Source: Chitinophagales bacterium (GTDB lineage: Bacteria > Bacteroidota > Bacteroidia > Chitinophagales > Chitinophagaceae). Taken from it: 64,000 bases of DNA. The notes below the pieces were generated by a model. That model was not told where the DNA came from, did no database searches, and saw only the letters and a program-made list of their open reading frames with translations. A program made the translations under genes and the position numbers. This document shows positions 56,199 through 63,697 of this stretch, piece by piece; position 1 is the first letter of the stretch; every line of letters starts with the position of its first letter. The stretch is from contig JAAFIK010000005.1 in assembly GCA_013298665.1 (NCBI GenBank), positions 62,001 through 126,000 of the forward strand, in the 5' to 3' direction.

Positions 56199-56942
56199 AT
56201 GAAAACGATTCATGAGTCGGGTCATGCCATACAGGCTGCCCGGCTGGAAAAAATGGTTGCGGCCTGTATTTCGTACGGGACGCAGTACCAACCTGCCAAT
56301 GCTTTGCTGACGGTGAAGTCGCTCAAGGGCTTGCAAAAAGCAGCGGAGGGGTGGTTGGATGAAGACAGGCGTGTGAAGGCTTTGCTGAACCGGGCCACCA
56401 ATGACCGGGAGGTATTGTATGGCGATTTAAAAGGGCTTTCAACGCGTATTGTAAATGCGCTGGGTACCGGGGATGTGCTGGAGCAGACCTTAGCTGATGC
56501 CCGGGCGGTAAACCGGAAGATTCAGGGGCAGCGGGCGGCTCGCCTGCCGAAAAAAGAAGCGCCTGCGGAGGGGGCAGCCGAAGGGCCCCGGACGATTTCG
56601 GCGAGCCAGACCAGTTTTGATAACCAGGCGGGGCATTTTGGCCGGTTGATTAAGCTGGTGCAGGAGGAAGCGGGTTATGCGCCTAATGAAAGTGAGTTGT
56701 CGGTAGCGGGTTTGCAAAAGCGGTACGACCTGATGCTGGCAGCAAACAAGGCCGTGGTAAACTGGCGGGTGACGGCTTCGGATACTGAAACCAAACGGGA
56801 TGGGGTACTGTACAGCGACCCGGACAGTGTTTACGAGCGTAGCCGGAAGGTGAAGCGGTATGTAAAGTCTGTTTTCGGGAGTACGAGTGCGGAGTATAAA
56901 CTGGTGAGTGGGTTGATTTTTAAGAATCGTGCCAGGTATTGA
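56199..56942 (+). CDS. Hypothetical protein, helical
   Basis: 247 residues, not recognised. It starts MKTIHESGHAIQAARLEKMV and is predicted mainly helical. Repeated themes are SYGTQYQPANALLTVKSLKG near residue 28 and, after a Pro/Ala/Glu linker (KKEAPAEGAAEGP at about 123), GYAPNESELSVAGLQKRYDL, so two halves of similar design may exist. There is no signal peptide or membrane segment. The C-terminal part is basic (YERSRKVKRYVKSVFGSTSA). It sits alone between repeat-rich regions. Confidence 0.6.
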   Translation: MKTIHESGHAIQAARLEKMVAACISYGTQYQPANALLTVKSLKGLQKAAEGWLDEDRRVKALLNRATNDREVLYGDLKGLSTRIVNALGTGDVLEQTLADARAVNRKIQGQRAARLPKKEAPAEGAAEGPRTISASQTSFDNQAGHFGRLIKLVQEEAGYAPNESELSVAGLQKRYDLMLAANKAVVNWRVTASDTETKRDGVLYSDPDSVYERSRKVKRYVKSVFGSTSAEYKLVSGLIFKNRARY

Positions 56943-57097
56943 GTGGGGATTTATGGTTTTCCACTACCGCGAAACATTGACTGTGGTAAAACGCTCCGGT
57001 AACGGGGCGTTTTACTTTGGTTTACCGGCGGAGGATTGTTGTATTAGGGGGCGTATTATGCGCTTGCTACCGGGATATTTTTTTTATTTTAAAGGTG

Positions 57098-57559
57098 GGC
57101 TACTTTTACTCCCATGCTATTTATTGTTGCTACCGTGAGTTCTACTTTTACTACCACCGGTTCTATTTGATCTACTGCGATTTCCATTTTTCCTACTATG
57201 GGTTCTACTTTTACTACCACTGGTTCTATTTTTCCTACCACAAGTTCTATTTTATCTACTGCGATTTCTATTTTTCCTACCACAAGTTCTATTTTATCTA
57301 CTGCGATTTCTATTTTTCCTACCACAAGTTCTATTTTATCTACTACGATTTCTACTTTTACTACTGTGGGTTCTATTTTTCCTACTGCGAGTTTTACTTT
57401 TACTACTGTGGGTTCTATTTTTCCTACTGCGGGTTCTATTTTTCCTACTGCGAGTTCTATTTTTCCTACTGCAGGTTCTATTTTTCCTACTGCGGGTTCT
57501 ATTTTTCCTACTGCGAGTTCTATTTTATTTACCGTGTTTTCTGTTGCAACTGTGAGTGA
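57098..57559. repeat. Array of about 22 units of a 21-bp repeat
   Basis: Units of exactly 21 bp, consensus TTCTATTTTTCCTACTGCGAG, follow each other without spacers. The first two (57098, 57119) and the last (57539) are decayed. A 42-bp dimer (units ending CCACAAG and CTGCGAT) is repeated at 57224-57349, showing higher-order growth. Frames are open on both strands: plus-strand reading gives FYFSYC-type heptads, and minus-strand reading gives LAVGKIE heptads that look coiled-coil-like. The minus-strand frame has no ATG and begins after a TAA, so I treat it as non-coding. Confidence 0.92.
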
Positions 57560-57954
57560 CGACAGCGGTTATCGGTAGACGGAATACAGTAATACTCCTG
57601 TTGAGCAAGGACAAGCGCGATGGCTTACAAAAATTTGAAATGCGCCCGCTCCCTTGAGGCACTACAAACGGTTCAGGATTATTGTACTGGTGGAACAAGC
57701 CAAAATAAACATAGCCGGCAAGATGTGTCAATACCTGACTTCCTGTACATTGAATGGATTACCGATAGAATTGTATTGCCGGGGGCATGGGTCAAAACCG
57801 GCTTATGGTTATTACCGGTGTAAAATGCTGCACCCGGAAAACGGGCAAAAGGATGAATGACCAGAAAAAAGCGCAGGAATGACCAAAAAATATAAAACTT
57901 CTTTATATTGCGGTACCCAAAACTAAAACAGAAAAACAGTAATATCTTCGAACA
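57560..57954. other. Intergenic region, nothing recognised
   Basis: About 395 bases between the 21-bp array and the RadC-like gene. Short frames exist on both strands but lack protein-like composition or starts. The last 60 bases are AT-rich and probably hold the promoter of the next gene. Confidence 0.4.
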
Positions 57955-58596
57955 ATGAACGCCAAACTCCGTAAAGACCAGTTAGCAAAAGTAATAAGGT
58001 ACGCTGATGACCTGTACCCCGTTATGCAGAACATACTGATGCGGGAAAATAAGATACGCCGCGCCATTGAGCATTTTTGGGTGGCCAGCCTCGATGTAAA
58101 GCGCAGGCTGCTGAATGTGGAGCTGGTGAATATTGGCGGGGTAAGGCATGTAAATATTGAGCCACCGGAAATATTCCGTATTGCCATTTACAAGGCGGCG
58201 GTATCGGTAGTACTGGTACACAACCACCCCAGCGGTATGTTAGAGCCATCCGGGGAAGATTTCAATTTTACCGACCGCCTTATTAAGGTGGGTAAACTGC
58301 TCAACATCAAAGTAGTGGATCACCTCATCATTACCGAAACGGATTACCTGAGTATGGAGGAGCAGGGCATTATGGAGCGGCTTAAAAAAAGCGGCCTGTA
58401 TGAGATAACGCTGAAAGAATCGGAAGACATGAAGGCATGGCGGGAGGAGGCGCTGAAGCGGAAGGCTAAAGAGGAAAACTCGCGGGCTATTGCAATGCGT
58501 ATGCTTGAAAGAGGAATTGCGGTAGAGGATATTGTTTTGTTTACCAAATTGCGTAAGAGTAGTGTGGAGAAGATGAGGCGGGAGATGGGGGGATGA
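57955..58596 (+). CDS. RadC-like JAB/MPN domain protein with an atypical C-terminal tail
   Basis: 213 residues. The RadC catalytic region is complete: EHFWVASLDVKRRLLNVELV, EIFRIAIYKAAVSVVLVHNH and HNHPSGMLEPSGEDF, giving the JAMM ligands His89, His91 and Asp102, then DHLIITETDYLSM. The helix-hairpin-helix part of full-length RadC (about 225 residues) is absent; only some 35 helical residues precede the domain. Beyond residue 150 the chain is charged and ends with AMRMLERGIAVEDIVLFTKL, which resembles the C-terminal tails of Rpn/PD-(D/E)XK transposase-like proteins. RadC-like proteins travel with mobile elements, and their DNA-repair role is doubtful. It sits at the edge of the AT-rich island. 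Confidence 0.82.
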   Translation: MNAKLRKDQLAKVIRYADDLYPVMQNILMRENKIRRAIEHFWVASLDVKRRLLNVELVNIGGVRHVNIEPPEIFRIAIYKAAVSVVLVHNHPSGMLEPSGEDFNFTDRLIKVGKLLNIKVVDHLIITETDYLSMEEQGIMERLKKSGLYEITLKESEDMKAWREEALKRKAKEENSRAIAMRMLERGIAVEDIVLFTKLRKSSVEKMRREMGG

Positions 58597-58975
58597 CAGG
58601 CCGGATGATTGTTGGCTCAACTGGCATTACCTGACATTCGCATGAATGGTATGGAAAGTTTAAACCAGTTTGTACATTAAGGAACCATTGAGCCATGTTG
58701 GTATGACAACCACCGGGCGGTACCTGCACGTATAAAAGGATGCTTTAATCGATATTGTAAGTGCGCTTGATGGTTTGTGAATAACAGCCGATATTTTAAC
58801 AGTGAAGTTGTATTTGCGACACCGGAAAATTGGAAACAATACAAAAAACGACATATAAAACAATTGATCATCAGCAAGTTAGAAACTGGGATTATCGGAA
58901 GGGTAAGTTCTACAATACTAATGTTGGCAGAAAGTCGTCGGAGTGGCAATATTTATCTATTTAAATAGAGGAATA
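58597..58975. other. Transition into AT-rich DNA, at most a gene remnant
   Basis: About 380 bases. A frame of 63 codons at 58777-58968, starting with GTG (NNSRYFNSEVVFATPENW...), ends 7 bases before the next gene. It has no recognisable family and could be a decayed or very small gene. Base composition changes here from the chromosomal level to AT-rich. Confidence 0.35.
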
Positions 58976-59671
58976 ATGTTTAAAAAAAACACAATCACTA
59001 TTATTTTTTTGTTATGTTCAGTTGTTTTAAGAGCCAATGGAGCCGATTCACTAGAGCAAGATTTAATGCGGGCGCAAATTGAGTATTACAAAAGTCAAGT
59101 TCGACCAAAAAAGTTTTTTGAGTCAGTTTCACCTGCTCTTCCTGGGATAATAGGCACAATGATAGGAGCAAGCTTGGCGTTATTTGGAGTACGATGGTCG
59201 AATAAAAGACAGTGGGACCTAGAAAAAGAAAAATGGGAAATGACTAAAAAGGATGAGGCGACAAAAGAAGTACGGTCTGCTGTAGCAAACATGTCCAAGA
59301 TTATAGCAGCAGAGCTTCAGGCAATAATATGGTTGACATGGATAGGAAAATATGAACCTCACATTTTGAGTGATAAAGATATAGACGACTACAATATAGA
59401 GATGAAGCAGTTATTCCGGGATGCACTTGTTGCGCAAGCATATTTGGCCGCATTGGATCTTGGCTTGCATACTAAGATGAAAAGTATAGCAAAAGAGGTT
59501 TCACGTATAGATCATAAAATGTCATTTACGATACAAAAAATAAAACAGGCAGCAAACCCTGACGAAAGAATAGTAGCCGCAAAAGAACTTGAGATTTTTT
59601 ATGACGAATCCTATTTCTATCATGATAATCTTGCAGAAAAGATAGGCAATGCTTTGCCCCCACTCAAATAA
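58976..59671 (+). CDS. Small membrane protein with coiled coil, unknown function
   Basis: 231 residues from the ATG at 58976; the upstream in-frame Met lies within the preceding frame and adds 11 unlikely residues. A signal-like helix (ITIIFLLCSVVLRANG) and one membrane helix (residues 54-72, ALPGIIGTMIGASLALFGV) are followed by a charged coiled-coil segment (NKRQWDLEKEKWEMTKKDEA) and a helical cytoplasmic-type domain (HTKMKSIAKEVSRIDHKM). I do not recognise a family. The arrangement of one helix plus 'KRQW..EKEKWE' coiled coil is often seen in accessory-region proteins. It is AT-rich like the following cassettes and is directly followed by repeat copy A. Confidence 0.65.
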   Translation: MFKKNTITIIFLLCSVVLRANGADSLEQDLMRAQIEYYKSQVRPKKFFESVSPALPGIIGTMIGASLALFGVRWSNKRQWDLEKEKWEMTKKDEATKEVRSAVANMSKIIAAELQAIIWLTWIGKYEPHILSDKDIDDYNIEMKQLFRDALVAQAYLAALDLGLHTKMKSIAKEVSRIDHKMSFTIQKIKQAANPDERIVAAKELEIFYDESYFYHDNLAEKIGNALPPLK

Positions 59672-59696
59672 CTATTCGAAGTACAACCTGCTGCTA

Positions 59697-60032
59697 AACA
59701 TTTAGCTGTATAGCCGATAAGTCCCGCCAACGGAATCAATTCTGAATAAAATAAAAAAGTCCCGGACAGCCAAAGTCCTAAGCTTCTCCTCCGGCGGACA
59801 AGCTTAGGCTATAACAGGGTTGCGTTTGTCAACAAAAAACATCCATCAGTCTTACCGGGGGGCTGTTGGCTACCCCCTTGTCATCCAGCGTGCTGAAGAT
59901 TGTTTGATTACGGTTGTGTGTCTCTGAATAAATTGCACAGCTTTAGCGATGAAAAATCACAGGTAAATATGGCTATTCACAATTATGTGTATATTTGACA
60001 GGCGGCAGTTTTTTTCACAAACTGACGTTGTG
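59697..60032. repeat. Cassette-flanking repeat, copy A
   Basis: About 336 bases, closely matching copies B and C. The left part has CGATAAG-CCCGCCAAC and CAATTCTGAATAAAATAAAA; the terminator hairpin of the other copies has been altered here to a perfect 9-bp stem, CCTAAGCTT/AAGCTTAGG. The middle (59822-59925) reads on the minus strand as a decayed transposase start. The right part has GGCTATTCACAATTATGTG, TATATTTG at 59990-59997 and CACAAACTGACGTTG. The next gene starts 24 bases after it. Confidence 0.9.
59990..59997 (+). promoter_or_regulatory. Candidate -7 box TATATTTG in repeat copy A
   Basis: It matches the Bacteroidota TAnnTTTG -7 element exactly and lies 60 bases before the PIN-GNAT gene. 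The same box is at 62236-62243 in copy B, and TATAATTG at 63574-63581 in copy C. No clear -33 TTG is seen. Confidence 0.45.
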
Positions 60033-60056
60033 AGACACCCTTAGATTAACAGAAAG

Positions 60057-61550
60057 ATGAAAGTTTTACTAGACACTAACATTATTATTCACAGAGAGAC
60101 ACCAAAAGTTGTTAATGCTGACATTGGTGTACTTTTCTATTGGTTAGATAGACTCAATTACAAAAAATATATTCATCCTCTTACTATTGAAGAACTTAAT
60201 AGGAACAAAGACCAAAATACTGTTGAAACATTTAATATTAAAGTTAAGAGTTATAATTTAATAATAAACCCAGCACCTGAAAGTGAATTATTAAAAAGCG
60301 TAAGCCTACAAATTGACAGAACTGAAAACGATAAAAATGACACAAAGTTGCTAAACGAGGTTTTGTGCGATAGAGTTGATATTTTTATTTCAGAGGATAA
60401 GAAAATTCATACAAAAGCCGAGTTGTTGGGTATTGCAGACAGAATTTTTAAAATTGACCAATTTTTGGAAATGGTATTTGCTGACAATCCAAATTTGGTT
60501 GACTATAAAGTTTTAGCAGTTAAAAAGGAATACTTTGCAAAAGTAGATTTACAAAATTCATTCTTTGACAGCTTTAGAGAAGACTATCAAGGCTTTGATA
60601 AATGGTTTAACAAGAAAGCTGATGAGATTTCCTATATATGTTACAGCAATAATGCTTTATCTGCATTTTTGTATATTAAGACAGAAGATGAAACCGAAAA
60701 TTATTCTGACATAGATCCAATTTTCAAACCTAAAAAGAGATTAAAAATTGGAACATTTAAGGTAACAAGTAACGGGTTTAAAATTGGTGAACGATTTTTA
60801 AAAATAATTTTTGACAATGCTCTTAAATCGAAAGTAGATGAAATTTATGTAACAGTTTTTGAAAAAAGCGCTGAACAAATCCGACTAATCAATTTGTTAG
60901 AAGAATGGGGCTTTGAGAAATGGGGAATTAAGAAATCTACAGGAGAAATTGTTCTAATAAAAAACTTTGACAGAAACCAAGAAATAAATTTGGCAGCACC
61001 CAAAAAGTGTTTTCCTTTTATTTCACAAGATTCAAAAGTTTTCATTGTTCCTATCTATCCTGCATACCATACTGATTTATTTCCAGATTCAATTTTGAGA
61101 AATGAATCACCAATAAATTTTGTAGAAAACAAACCTCATAGAAATGCTTTAAGCAAAGTATACATTTCCCGTTCACATTTCAAGGCATTAAATTCAGGCG
61201 ACATAGTTGTTTTTTATATGACAGGCGGGATTTATAAAGGGGTTGTAACAACAGTAGGAATTGTGGAAAGTGTCACAACCAATATTCCAAATTTAGAAAC
61301 CTTTCTAACATTATGCAAAAAGCGTAGTGTATTTACTGACGAACAATTAAAAGAACACTGGAATTATTATCCACAATTGAAACCATTTGTTGTTAAGTTC
61401 ATATATTCATACACATTTAGAAAGCGACCAAATTTGCAATGGTTAATTAACAATGGAATCATTTCAGACATAAATAGTGTTCCAAGGGGGTTTCAAGAAA
61501 TATCAAGGGAAAATTTTCGTAAAATTGCACAATATTCAATAGGAAAATGA
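60057..61550 (+). CDS. PIN-GNAT-PUA-like three-domain fusion protein
   Basis: 497 residues. PIN ribonuclease domain, residues 1-140: KVLLDTNIIIHRE (Asp6), TIEELNRN (Glu46), NDTKLLNEVL (Asp95) and VDIFISEDKKI (Asp114) give the four acidic residues expected for catalysis. GNAT acetyltransferase-like domain, about 190-300: RLKIGTFKVTSNGFKIGERF is the acetyl-CoA loop and VDEIYVTVF..LINLLEEWGFEKWG the following strand and end. C-terminal PUA-like (EVE/ASCH-type) domain, about 325-450: VYISRSHFKALNSGDIVVFY and GVVTTVGIVES. A likely nuclease plus acyltransferase plus nucleic-acid/modified-base reader. It overlaps the ASCH gene by 4 bases (ATGA). Much more AT-rich than the chromosome. No signal peptide, so cytoplasmic. 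Confidence 0.8.
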   Translation: MKVLLDTNIIIHRETPKVVNADIGVLFYWLDRLNYKKYIHPLTIEELNRNKDQNTVETFNIKVKSYNLIINPAPESELLKSVSLQIDRTENDKNDTKLLNEVLCDRVDIFISEDKKIHTKAELLGIADRIFKIDQFLEMVFADNPNLVDYKVLAVKKEYFAKVDLQNSFFDSFREDYQGFDKWFNKKADEISYICYSNNALSAFLYIKTEDETENYSDIDPIFKPKKRLKIGTFKVTSNGFKIGERFLKIIFDNALKSKVDEIYVTVFEKSAEQIRLINLLEEWGFEKWGIKKSTGEIVLIKNFDRNQEINLAAPKKCFPFISQDSKVFIVPIYPAYHTDLFPDSILRNESPINFVENKPHRNALSKVYISRSHFKALNSGDIVVFYMTGGIYKGVVTTVGIVESVTTNIPNLETFLTLCKKRSVFTDEQLKEHWNYYPQLKPFVVKFIYSYTFRKRPNLQWLINNGIISDINSVPRGFQEISRENFRKIAQYSIGK

Positions 61551-61924
61551 AAGTAGTATTATCAATAAAGCCAGAGTTTGCTTTTAAAATATTTGACGGA
61601 ACAAAAAAATTTGAATTCCGAAAATCAATCTTTAAGAGCAATAAAGTAAAATCCATTATCGTATATGCTTCTTCACCAGTTCAACAAGTGATTGGTGAAT
61701 TTCAGATAGAAACCATACATAATCACGACCTTGACACACTTTGGGAAATGACACAGGAACATTCGGGTATTAGCGAAGATTTTTATTACCAGTATTTCGC
61801 AGACAAAGAAATGGGATTTGCAATAGAAGTTAAGAACCCAAGAAAATACAGAAAACCAAAATGTTTAAGACAGGACTTTAATTTATTGCCACCTCAATCT
61901 TTTGCTTATTGGACTGACAAATAA
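61547..61924 (+). CDS. ASCH-domain protein coupled to the PIN-GNAT fusion
   Basis: 125 residues, a stand-alone ASCH domain: VVLSIKPEFAFKIFDGTKKF and EFRKSIF contain the conserved Lys/Glu/Arg of the fold, followed by IIVYASSPVQQVIGEFQIET. ASCH belongs to the PUA superfamily, and some members bind RNA or cut modified nucleosides (YqfB is an amidohydrolase). Its ATG overlaps the TGA of the upstream gene, so both proteins are made in proportion and probably work together, either as toxin and antidote or as two readers. Repeat copy B begins 16 bases after the stop. Confidence 0.85.
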   Translation: MKVVLSIKPEFAFKIFDGTKKFEFRKSIFKSNKVKSIIVYASSPVQQVIGEFQIETIHNHDLDTLWEMTQEHSGISEDFYYQYFADKEMGFAIEVKNPRKYRKPKCLRQDFNLLPPQSFAYWTDK

Positions 61925-61940
61925 AAGAAGCATAGCACAC

Positions 61941-62277
61941 AACATTCAGCCGTATAGCCGATAAGCCCCGCCAACCGAATCAATTCTGAATAAAATAAAA
62001 AAGCCCCGGACAGCCAAAGTCCGGGGCTTCTCCTCCGGCAGACAGGTTTAGGCCATAACAGGGTTGCGTTTGTCAACAAAAAACATCCATCAGTCTTACC
62101 GGGGGGCTGTTGGCTACCCCCTTGTCATCCAGCGTGCTGAAGATTGTTTGATTGCGGTTGTGTGTATCCCTGAATAAATTGTATAGCCTTAGCGATAAAA
62201 AATCACAGGTAAATATGGCTATTCACAATTATGTGTATATTTGACAGGAGGCAGGTTTTTTTCACAAACTGTCGTTG
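61941..62277. repeat. Cassette-flanking repeat, copy B
   Basis: About 337 bases, nearly identical to copy A outside the hairpin. The left part holds a terminator-like hairpin (CCCCGGAC / GTCCGGGG around AGCCAAA), the middle (62065-62175) the decayed transposase start on the minus strand, and the right part TATATTTG at 62236-62243 and TTCACAAACTGTCGTTG. It lies between the ASCH gene and the esterase gene. Confidence 0.92.
62236..62243 (+). promoter_or_regulatory. Candidate -7 box TATATTTG in repeat copy B
   Basis: Same position within the repeat as in copy A, 82 bases before the esterase start. Confidence 0.45.
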
Positions 62278-62324
62278 GCTACAAGCATTTCGGACAACCT
62301 AAAATTTCTACAAACGATAATTAA

Positions 62325-63218
62325 ATGACTAAACTATTTTCAAAGTATTTCTCAATAATTGCAGTTCTTGTTTTGACAATTTCCTGTAATCAAAAAAAGG
62401 AGAACTCAGAAACCGAAAGCATAGTAAAAGAAAATAACACAACTCGTTTTTATTCAAAAGCTGTTGGCGACACATTCTCAATTTCTGTGAGACTGCCAAA
62501 TGACTATAACCCCAAAGAAAAATACCCTGTAGCTTATGTACTTGATGCGAATATTTATTTTGACATTATAGCTACGACAATTAATAAATATAATGAGTTG
62601 GGTTTAGCACCTTCTGCAATTTTAGTTGGAATTGGCTACAAAGACCTTCAAACATTAGACTCTCTTAGAAACAGAGATGACACTTATCCTATTGCCAACG
62701 CAGAATATGAAATGACTGTTAGTGGTGGTGCAGACAAATTTTTAAGTTTCATCAACACAGAATTAGTCCCACATATTGACACAGAATACAAAACTGACAC
62801 AACCAAACGAGTATTAATGGGGCATTCATTAGGTGGTTACTTTACAAGCTATGCACTTTTACAAAACGTACTAGGCAGACAAAATAGTTTTAGTGGTTTT
62901 ATCGCTGCAAGTCCATCGCTACATTATAACAAGTACTATTTATTAGACCAGTTCAAAACTATTGCACAACAACAGAGTGGAAATAATAAAGTAAAAGCAT
63001 ATTTCACATTTGGAGAACTTGAAGACAAAGAGGATGAGGATGAACCGAACTCAAAAAAAATTGGAGAAGTTGCAAAAGAAATGACAACATTTTTGGCAGA
63101 GAAACAATCTAAAAGTTTAGATTTTAAATGCGACATCTTTTCTAACCTAGCACATATGGACACACCAATTCCAAGTTTTATAAAAGGCTTACAATGGACA
63201 TTACAAACCAATAAATAA
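62325..63218 (+). CDS. Esterase-like alpha/beta hydrolase lipoprotein
   Basis: 297 residues with a lipoprotein signal ending at Cys21 (IIAVLVLTISC). The enterochelin-esterase/esterase D-type fold shows in FSISVRLPNDYNPKEKYPVA, YVLDANIYFD, the nucleophile Ser168 in VLMGHSLGGYFTSYALL, FIAASPSLHYNK and a late His in NLAHMDTPIP. AYFTFGELEDKEDEDEPNSK may supply the acid. It should hydrolyse esters in the periplasm or at the surface. It is the only gene of its cassette, AT-rich, flanked by repeat copies B and C. Confidence 0.85.
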   Translation: MTKLFSKYFSIIAVLVLTISCNQKKENSETESIVKENNTTRFYSKAVGDTFSISVRLPNDYNPKEKYPVAYVLDANIYFDIIATTINKYNELGLAPSAILVGIGYKDLQTLDSLRNRDDTYPIANAEYEMTVSGGADKFLSFINTELVPHIDTEYKTDTTKRVLMGHSLGGYFTSYALLQNVLGRQNSFSGFIAASPSLHYNKYYLLDQFKTIAQQQSGNNKVKAYFTFGELEDKEDEDEPNSKKIGEVAKEMTTFLAEKQSKSLDFKCDIFSNLAHMDTPIPSFIKGLQWTLQTNK

Positions 63219-63307
63219 AGTTTAATTGCTGACAAAATATGCCAGCAGTCAACATTTAGCTGTATAGCCGATAAGCCCCGCCAACCGAATCAATTCTGAA
63301 TAAAATA

Positions 63308-63341
63308 AAAAAGCCCCGGACTTTGACTGTCCGGGGCTTTT
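63308..63341. terminator. Rho-independent terminator in repeat copy C
   Basis: AAAAGCCCCGGAC / GTCCGGGGCTTTT forms a perfect stem of over ten base pairs with a 7-base loop. The corresponding hairpin is at about 62010-62031 in copy B, while copy A has a rearranged one. Confidence 0.85.
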
Positions 63342-63407
63342 GGCTATACTCTGTTCTGCGACACCCCGCCTCATAGGTGGCTTTATTTTACTACATCACG
63401 TCAAACA

Positions 63408-63510
63408 GGGTTGCGTTTGTCAACAAGGGTATCCATCAGCCTTACGGGGTTATCCGCTTCCACCTGGTCGTCCAGTGTACTCTACGTTGTTTGATTACGG
63501 TTGTATTCCT
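63408..63510 (-). pseudogene. Remnant of a transposase N-terminus (IS1182/InsH-like), inside repeat copy C
   Basis: Reading the minus strand gives EYNRNQTT, then after a small break VLDDQVEADNPVRLMDTLVD and a stop. This order (N-x-N-Q, then LD-----DNPVR-x-x-D-x-x-VD) is that of the N-terminal domain of IS1182/InsH-type transposases. Copies A (59822-59925) and B (62065-62175) show HNRNQTIFSTLDDKGVANSP and PVRLMDVF in the same place. Only about 30 codons remain, so it cannot be active. Confidence 0.55.
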
Positions 63511-63697
63511 TAATAAATTGCGTATCTTAGTGCAACAAAAATCGTACAGAAATATGGCTATTCACATTATGTGTATAATTGGTGAGCGGCAGGTTTTTTT
63601 CACAAACTGTCGTTGTGTGCCATGCTTTCAGATACCTCACAAATGATACAGCCAGGGAAAAGTATTATCTTTACGGTAGAACTTATAAAGCGACAAA

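Larger units (their letters stand above)
63251..63617. repeat. Cassette-flanking repeat, copy C
   Basis: About 367 bases. The left and right parts match copies A and B; about 70 bases at 63340-63410 differ. A complete terminator lies at its left (63308-63341). The minus-strand transposase remnant at 63408-63510 is better preserved than in A and B. The -7-like box is TATAATTG (63574-63581), followed by CACAAACTGTCGTTG. Confidence 0.9.

Noticed and set aside
57098-57559. CRISPR array
   Set aside because: Repeats are adjacent with no unique spacers, and no cas genes are present. The same holds for 32350-32697.
57017-57578. Aromatic heptad protein (plus strand) and LAVGKIE coiled-coil protein (minus strand)
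   Set aside because: The minus frame has no ATG and starts after a stop; the plus frame is an unnatural Tyr/Phe/Cys repeat. Treated as an intergenic array.
58777-58968. 63-codon frame before the membrane protein
   Set aside because: GTG start, no recognised family, short; mentioned only as a possible remnant.
63377-63646. 89-codon frame on the plus strand in repeat copy C
   Set aside because: It runs through the repeat across the transposase remnant and has no counterpart in copies A and B.
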